Assembly: GCF_019578655.1 (NCBI RefSeq)
Contig: NC_063259.1
Span: 18,938,489-19,002,488 of the forward strand
Direction: 5' to 3'
From: Ricinus communis
Lineage: Eukaryota; Streptophyta; Magnoliopsida; Malpighiales; Euphorbiaceae
Length of the DNA: 64,000 bases
Positions 57,497 to 64,000 of this stretch are shown in pieces. The number at the start of each line of letters is the position of its first letter. Positions within the stretch are counted from its first letter, which is position 1. The position numbers and the translations under genes are program-made. A model generated the notes under the pieces. That model did not search any database. It was not told where the DNA came from and saw only the letters and a list, made by a program, of their open reading frames with translations.

Positions 57497-59964
57497 TGTA
57501 AGCATTTGTTTTTCGAGTCTAGATATCGAGGAGATTACAGAAAACCGATGATGAAAATTGTTGTTCCTCCCAAGTCTCATGAAACCAATAAAAGTCAAGG
57601 TCCTAGTTAGGTTTACAAGTAATTGAGTCAAAATGTTGATGTTTGAAATCAAATTAGACTAGATTGACTAAAATAGTCAGTTGTTGGGTCAAATCAATCA
57701 AATTGACAAGTATAGGGGCTAAATTGCAAGAATTCAGAAGTATGCCAACTATCAGAGCCGATGGACTCTGTTTATAGCCAATTGATTGTATACATAGCCA
57801 ATCAACTCCACACAGTGCCGATTGGCCCAAAACTTGGTTTTTCATGTCAATTTTTGGTCTTTTTCCATTTTAAACGTCAATTATTGTTAAAATTAACTTT
57901 TTAAAAGGATTTCATTAATAATTATCTAACTTTATTATTATTTTCTAATTAAATGGATATTTATCAATAATTATCCTATTTATTTAAAAGTCTACATTTA
58001 TAGATTAAAAGGGTTTTGATAAATCTACGAAATTATTGATAACTAAAGGGATGATTATCCTGGCCTCAAAGGTTTCCTCCACCTTCTTTATAAATATAAA
58101 AGGAAACCTAGGCTAGAGGGTTGGTAATTCTTGGCAGACAAAATGACTAATATGTTGGTGAATGTACTGTAATTTTCAAAAAGCAAACGCAAACCCACTA
58201 AACACTCTAGATCCCTATCCAGTTTTTAGATCAACCTCTTCCTCTACTCCTGAGAGTCAAGGATATGCACAATATGGTGACAACCTAAGGGTTCCTAAAA
58301 CTCAATCATCTCATCATCATTTATTTCTTTCTTCTTTTATGATTCTGTTTATGGTTTAGTAACATGTTTAAGATTTGGTATTCTATTTTAATGCCTAAAT
58401 CTAGATATGCATGTTAGGGTTTTGAATATGATAAATTTTATGAACTTACATGTAATATCAAGGTTTGCTATGTTATTCCATTGACTTGATGTGCTAAATT
58501 ATGTTAGCTACAATCTAAGGCACTGTACCTATCGATGTAGTCTAGCACTAATGGCGAGTATCAAGGTCGTATTCCTCAGGAAAGTGAAAGCCCAGAGTTA
58601 CTCCTTTGTTCTTTGTTATATTAACCTAAAATTAGTGATGAATACTTTCTAAACTAACTAATAGCTACAATCTAAGTTCTAAGGGAGATGCAAGAGTAAT
58701 TGATAACTAAAACAACCAAGGCAAGAGAGCAAACCCAAAGGGAACCTAAACTAGTTGGCAATCTAACAAAAGATAAAGGATTGGTGAGTCTAATTATGGT
58801 ACCCGTGATCTATTCTTAATCAATCTGGTTTCTCTCTCGAGATAACCGAATTCCTAAACCTAATAACCTAAAGTTGGAATCTCTTCCTAACGATTGATTC
58901 TTAAATTAGCATTAAGCTCTAATCCGCCTCTATTAAGCTTTGTTAATTCTTAATCCGGCTAGTTAATTATCCTTATCTCTAAGCGATTATTAACCAGTTC
59001 TTGCTATTCAAAATTCCAATTGCAAAATGGACTTCTCAATCACACAAAGCAATCTAAACACACAATTCACAACATCTCATGAATAATGCATTATCTTATT
59101 AATACTGAAAGCAAGAAGAATACAAAACTAACCCAAACAATCAAACAATATAATATCAAGCCAACATAGTAAAGAAATCCCAATGGATTTAATCAATCTA
59201 GCTAATCATGTTCATTATCAAAATCCACAAGAATACAATTACAATAAAGAGTAAAGGTAGAGAAAACCTGATTACACCCTTGGATGAGAGAAAACAGCAC
59301 TAATTGCTCTTGCTCAATCTTGAATCGATCCTTGTTCCCATTGCTTGATTTGAAAACAAATCAACGAACCTCGCCCAATCTTCAATCCTTGAAGGGAATC
59401 CGATTGAAACCTTGATCCAAGTCTCCTTTTCCGTTGGTTTCAGCTCAGAAAACCCTTAGGGAGAGGAAAGTTAGGGTTTGGGACGTTCTCCCCCGCTCTC
59501 CTCTTTTCTTTCCTCTCTTCGTTCTTTTAATTAATTCCCCATGTCGCCGCCAACACGGCCGTGTTGGGAACACGGTTTGGTGTTCCTGGCCGTGTTACTC
59601 TCTGTGGCCGTGCTCCCTAAGAACTTATTTTTCTTTGATGTTTGATGACACCCAACATGGCCGTGTTGGTTTCCGTGTTGGGAACACGGCCAGTCTTGAA
59701 ACCAACACGGCCATGTTCAGCTTCCTCATACTCGTACTTAGCTTATTTTGGCAGCTTCGGTGTCCAATTATGCTCAAATTCTTCCCTTTATCATCCATTG
59801 ACTTCTTTTGGACCTAATGCACATAAACAGACCTATAAGGTGAGTGTTGGGACCAATTCACATCCAAATGTCCATAAAATCAATCTTAAAAATGTCATTT
59901 TGATGTGTGTATTTTACGCACATCAACTAATATGATTCTTGTTAGAATTGCATGATTAGAATTT
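57497..59964 (+). mobile_element. Tat-like LTR T4, left part, interrupted by a C solo LTR
   Basis: 57497-58486 and 59926-59964 together match about the first 1.03 kb of the E 3' LTR (TCTAGATATCGAG, TATA near 58090, GAGCCGAT-type motifs at 57755-57830). A purine tract TCGAGGGGATAGG precedes it. It is cut at 59965 by element T3; the remainder would lie beyond the window. Confidence 0.7.
58487..59925 (-). mobile_element. Solo LTR of family C, - strand
   Basis: 1439 bp, full C-LTR length, with the perfect palindrome CCAACACGGCCGTGTTGG at 59550-59567. Flanks TGACT and ACTAA do not form a clear 5-bp duplication, so the site may have mutated or the LTR may derive from recombination between two insertions. 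Confidence 0.88.
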
Positions 59965-62193
59965 TATGGGCAGTGGTTTTGGGCATGCACCCAAGTGTCT
60001 ATAGTGACTACCGCACTACAAGGCTTTTCAACCTAATAGGAACTTGCTAACTAATCACAAAGACTAGTGGGGAGATGGGATTTGCCGCCCAGGTAATTCT
60101 ATAGGATACTTTTACTAATTAAGTAGCATTTCTCAATTCTATAAAGAAGTTTATCACATCTAGAGATGGATCCAAAAGTCAACTTCCTTATTTGTGTATC
60201 CTCATTTTTAATTTTATTATTTAACGGGTTATTTCCTATAACTCAATAGTTAAATTTCTACAAGCAACCATTACAGCATGTGAGGTCCACCTAGGTCTAG
60301 CCCATTTTATTTAGCCCAATCCCCATATAAATTATTAACTATTTAATTTTGTATAAAGGCCCACCTAGTGTAGCCTAATTACAGGTATAATTTTTTTATT
60401 ACAAGACCTTTTAACCTAAATGGACTACTTTTTTAACATGCCAAGGCACAATGGGTGATCTTATTCTAAGTGAGCTTATTAATTAATTAGGAACACAGAA
60501 AAAACTCACTAAGTCTATATGGATTTTAATTTAAGCCCAATTCACTATCTTATTAACCTAATGAACTATAATTTTCATGTCAAGATCCAATCTTAAACCT
60601 AATGTTTATTTGTCCAGTTTCATTAAGCAGTCAGATATCTAGATATTCTACATACATTCAAAATAAAGTAAAAATAATGGCAAAAAATTAAATCTAGCTA
60701 TCACAACCCTCCTACAAATAAAAAAATAAAAGAAAAACAACTAATCTAGGTTGCAAAGTACAAATAGAACTCCAAAAGGTAAAAAAAAAGGTCTGAAATT
60801 ATGTCAAAATTAGGAATAGCCGATGAGTGAGGTCACTGAGTAGATTGGCTCTAGGCGTTGCCTTGATCGATTTTGCATAGATCACGGTCCTCCTTCACCT
60901 AGAAGCCAAATCACATGCATAGAGAACATAAAAACGATTAATATATACAAAATGAAATAAAGGCATAAAACTAAATTAAACAGAACCAAAGCACATAAAA
61001 AACCAAGAAAAGAATAACTAATAGGAGACAAAAACTTCATATGGCAGATCCTAAATTTAATCATGTAACCCAAAAATAGACCCAATCACATAATAACATG
61101 AAATATTATAGAAACAAAATAAATCGAACATGTTATCTTAATTATTGAATCCATCAAACTCAAAATCTAATAAAAAGAAAGCATGTTATCATATTCAAAA
61201 TCCTGCATGAAAAAAACATTAAGATACATGTTAAACTATTAGAAAACCCTAGATCTAAAACATAAATCACATAGAACATGAATAAAACCTAATCATGTTT
61301 CTAAGGCCATATAAAAAATAAAAGAAAGAGAAGATGTTGATGATGCTAGAATTGAGAACCCTCAGGTTCTCACCATATTGTACTGATCCTCAAGTCTTTA
61401 GAGAAGAGGAGGTGGAATCAAAGATTGAATATGAATCCAGTTCTTTTAGAGTTTCAGTTGGTGTTTGAGTTGTGAAGAAAGGTTTCTGAAAATCTTTTGT
61501 CATTCTAGAAAACTTTTCTACAGTGAGTTCTTTATTATTGGCTTTCCTTATTGACTACTCTAGAAAAGCTCTCTCGTGATTGTGAGTAATTGTTAGGAAC
61601 TGCTAATGATTGCTAATATTTGCTAACCATAGACCTAAAATGTCATATTTTATTTATAGCAGTACGGTTTAGGAAATCCTATATAGATTAGATAATATCA
61701 ATAATTAAGATAAAAAACTTTTGATTTATCAGATGTTCAGTTAAATTAATGTCCAAAATAAATCAATTTAGATTCAAATATTTATTGATAATATCTTCTA
61801 GAATGTAATTTTTGGCATTTTAAATCATATAAATACCTAAAACGACATTGGAAACCAAAATATAGGGCCAATAAGGACTATGTAGAGCCAATCAATTTTG
61901 TACACCGATTCGGCTATAGGCAAAATCGATTGCCTCAAGGGCCAAAAGGTTCTAAAATTTCTTAAAATTTAGTCCCTAAACTTTTAAAAAATTTCATGTC
62001 ACCACTCAAACTTAATTTTTCTATTAATTGGGTCCAAACTAATTTTAGTAAAACAATTTTGACACAATTACTCACAATCCTAATTGGGATTTGCCCGTCC
62101 TCAATCTCCCGAGACTCGAGAAAGGCAGTAACTTTCATCATCAGGTTTTCTATAATTCCTTCGACATCTAAATGCGATAAATGGGTGCTAATA
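59965..62193 (-). repeat. 3' LTR of element T3
   Basis: 2229 bp, uninterrupted, colinear with the E and F LTRs. On the - strand it starts TATTAGCACCCA, has TATA at about 61650, GAGCC-type motifs at 61860-61935, and ends CTGCCCATA. Confidence 0.8.
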
Positions 62194-62349
62194 GTTGCCC
62201 CCTGTTTGTCGAGATTTATAAACATAAATGTGACTAAATAAATTGAGACAATTCAAAAATATTAAGGATATGGTAAAAAGGATATGAAAGTGAGCTGCAG
62301 AAGCCACGCTTCGTAAGCCTGAGTTGATGCAGAATTTTTAACTTCAATT

Positions 62350-62555
62350 TAGGGACCATGCCCACTTGATTGAAGGACCACACCTGTTTAAATGAAGGAA
62401 TATGCCTGATTAATTGATGGACTACGCTTGTTTAATTGGATGACTATGTCCAATTGATAAAAAGACTATGCCTGCTTAAACAAAAGACTACGCCTTACTA
62501 ATTAGAAGACTACACCTGATTGATTGGAGGACTATAACTGACTAAATAAAGGACT
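62350..62555 (-). repeat. 22-bp tandem array before the T3 LTR
   Basis: About nine units of 22 bp, e.g. GGAGGACTACGCCTGATTAATT-like, related to the arrays of E and F and in the same orientation relative to the element. Confidence 0.82.
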
Positions 62556-63084
62556 TTTGGTTGATTTCCCACTTCCTGGTGTTGGATTTGATTTTAGGTT
62601 AACAAGTTCCACTTAGGGATGTAATTTGATTTTTAGGTCGACAAATTTCACTTCAGGATGTAATTTGATTAATCAAAGTCTTCTCGAGATTTCACTGGTA
62701 ATTTACCCATTTAGGGACCAAAACATAATTTTGAGAGGTCAAGGAAGAAAAAATGGCACTTTCAGGACATATATATATCATCTTATCCATTCATCTATCC
62801 ATTTTTTTCCTATTTTATCTATGAACTCCTTTTACCCTTTCTTTGATTTCTCCTTCATTTCTTAACTAAATCACGCAAAATTTGTCCAAAAATGGTTTGC
62901 TCTTCCTCAAGATTTGTTGGATACACCCTAATTGCATCGAATTAGGGCTTTTGACCACCAATTTCTCGTTAGAACTACCTTAGGCTAGTAAAAGGGGACG
63001 AAATCCTTATTCTAGCTAAATTGAGCATGGTTCGAGCATTTTAAGCTGTCGATGATGTATTTTAAGCTGTATCTTTTGATGATG
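62556..63084 (-). other. T3 3' untranslated region
   Basis: No gene. 62690-62960 reversed resembles 23230-23440 of element E. An AATTAGGGCTTTTGACC stretch and AT-rich runs otherwise. Confidence 0.5.
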
Positions 63085-63461
63085 CTATCCACGATCAGCG
63101 GTCCGACGCTTGGGACCAGTTCATCATCGACATGCTAGAGTTCTTGCCTACGCGAAAGAACACCTGGTGTCCAGCCTATCATAGCATTCCCCTCCACTAT
63201 AGGGGATTCATGCCTCGAATACTTAGGAGGTAGATCAAATGGCCTGAGCATTTCTTGTATGCCTCTTTAGGACCACACTGTTAAGCAATTCAAAGAACTC
63301 ATTGAACCTCCATTACTTGGCTCCCTTGAGGGATTTAGACCAAGTCTCCTCCTTCAATTGGGGGTCCCTAGCTCTTGCTTTTTTGTATCAGTAAATTGAC
63401 ATTACAATCTGCAGGAGCAAAAGGCTCTATGGCTTCTGGCATGCCGTGCATGTAATTTTTG
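63085..63461 (+). pseudogene. PMD-like ORF fragment, antisense in T3
   Basis: On the + strand, words DAWDQFIIDMLEFLP, HYRGFMPRIL, then from 63239 in one frame (two stops) AFLVCLFRTTLLSNSKNS, NLHYLAPLRDLDQVSS, FNWGSLALAFLYQ and RLYGFWHAVHV. This is the C-terminal half of a plant mobile domain, with the DLD-x3-[SY]-x-W-G-[SG]-x-x-LA-x-LY signature. It is homologous, nearly gap-free, to 20741-21175 on the - strand in element E, at the same place relative to the LTR. Confidence 0.7.
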
Positions 63462-63508
63462 CTTACTATTTTTTACTCTTCTATAAAAAATAGTAACGTG
63501 CATGTAAG
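63446..63508. repeat. Small hairpin flanked by an 11-bp direct repeat
   Basis: CGTGCATGTAA at 63446-63456 and 63498-63508 flanks 41 bp containing a perfect 13-bp stem TTACTATTTTTTA (63464-63476) / TAAAAAATAGTAA (63485-63497). It sits at the junction between the PMD fragment and the copia fragment. It could be a tiny MITE-like insertion or a repair product. Confidence 0.6.
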
Positions 63509-63559
63509 CAAACTTGATCTTGGGAAAGGTATTTGTGTGAATAACTTGTAGGTGAATTG

Positions 63560-64000
63560 AAGAGCCTAAAGTCAATCTTAATAACCCATCAAAAGGGAAA
63601 AGAATCCATTAAGGACAATCAAGAAAGCAACAAATTCATAATGTAACTCAAGAAGCTCAAATAATAGAGAATTTACAAAGTCTTCCCAAGAAGTGGAACT
63701 TCAAAAATAATCACCCACCTACTCAAGTCATTGGGGACTTATCAAAGAGTATAAGTACTAGTTCTAAACTTGTGAGTATGAATAATCTAGCCTTTGTTTC
63801 TCAATTTGAGCTAAGGACTATAGATGAGAGGCTCTAAATGATGAGATTTTGGTGATTGTTGTGCAAGATGAACTCAACCAATTTGAGAGAAACAAAATAT
63901 GGAAACTTGTTCCTAGACCCAAGGACTAGTAAATCATTGGATGCAAATGGATATTTAGAAACAAGTTAGATGCGTAAGGTTCTATCACTAGGAACAAAAC
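63560..64000 (+). pseudogene. Ty1/copia reverse-transcriptase N-terminal fragment (partial)
   Basis: Frame pieces match the region leading into copia RT: KNNHPPTQVIGDLSKSISTS, MNNLAFVSQFELRTID, then after a frame change NQFERNKIWKLVPRPKD and IFRNKLDA...RNK, running off the window. The W-x-LVPRP and FRNKLD words are typical of the SIRE/Maximus lineage. In-frame stops show that it is dead. It is the only Ty1/copia sequence seen. Confidence 0.75.

Larger units (their letters stand above)
59965..64000 (-). mobile_element. Element T3: third Tat-like element, 3' end, runs off the window
   Basis: 3' LTR 59965-62193, purine tract AGGGGGCAAC (- strand, 62194-62203), 22-bp array 62350-62555, a 3' untranslated region related to 23213-23440, and an antisense PMD-like fragment on the + strand (63085-63461). 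From about 63509 the sequence is a copia fragment and may not belong to T3. Confidence 0.72.

Noticed and set aside
58482..59930. TSD for the C solo LTR at 58487
   Set aside because: The flanks TGACT and ACTAA share only ACT out of register; this does not meet the standard seen at the other insertions.
61962..62225. 87-codon - strand frame at the T3 LTR start
   Set aside because: It spans the purine tract and LTR boundary; the E and F copies are not open across the same interval, so coding is not supported.

Overview
The window is repeat-dense, AT-rich nuclear DNA of a flowering plant, probably a eudicot; the species cannot be told from the sequence. The evidence is plant-type LTR retrotransposons of several Ty3/gypsy lineages, primer-binding sites matching plant tRNAs, 5-bp target-site duplications (TSDs) and plant-mobile-domain-like fragments. 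I see no intact host gene, tRNA, rRNA or CRISPR. Every recognisable coding stretch is retrotransposon-derived and almost all are broken by stops, frameshifts, deletions or nested insertions. This looks like a gene-poor, perhaps pericentromeric, region.

Layout. (1) 1-1655: fragments of Athila-like elements. (2) 1656-35233: one old Tat-like element (E) read on the + strand: end of the 5' LTR, tRNA-Arg-type PBS, gag, protease, RT, RNase H, integrase, then antisense plant-mobile-domain-like and DUF7745-like ORFs, a 22-bp tandem array, and a 2.2-kb 3' LTR. It is opened by nested insertions: element A (Athila-like, 2065-10381, itself split by a family-B solo LTR at 4555-5337), an A-type LTR remnant (14829-16208), family-C solo LTRs (21806-23212, 31528-32963, 33491-34939) and a complete family-B chromovirus-like element (23581-29602). 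(3) 35369-36150: a 33-bp minisatellite that keeps one 11-codon phase. (4) 36151-46624: LTR-like sequence K/G interrupted by a 2.35-kb solo LTR H (37416-39764) and a complete non-autonomous Athila-like element C (40255-46139). (5) 46625-55375: a second Tat-like element F on the - strand, its 3' LTR interrupted by the C-family deletion derivative D (48172-51578). (6) 55376-57496: unclassified LTR-like DNA with a perfect hairpin. (7) 57497-64000: a + strand Tat LTR (T4) interrupted by a C solo LTR and by a third Tat-like element T3 (- strand, 59965 to beyond the window), ending in a Ty1/copia reverse-transcriptase fragment.

The most unusual signals are: antisense plant-mobile-domain cargo in two separate Tat-like copies; short inverted repeats clustered in the LTRs of several unrelated families, some with identical loops on different stems; conserved hairpins and a duplicated purine-tract motif in the non-coding 3' part of Athila-like elements that lack RT; a phase-locked 33-bp repeat; and a patchwork repair scar carrying a 520-bp near-identical copy of sequence lying about 5 kb away.
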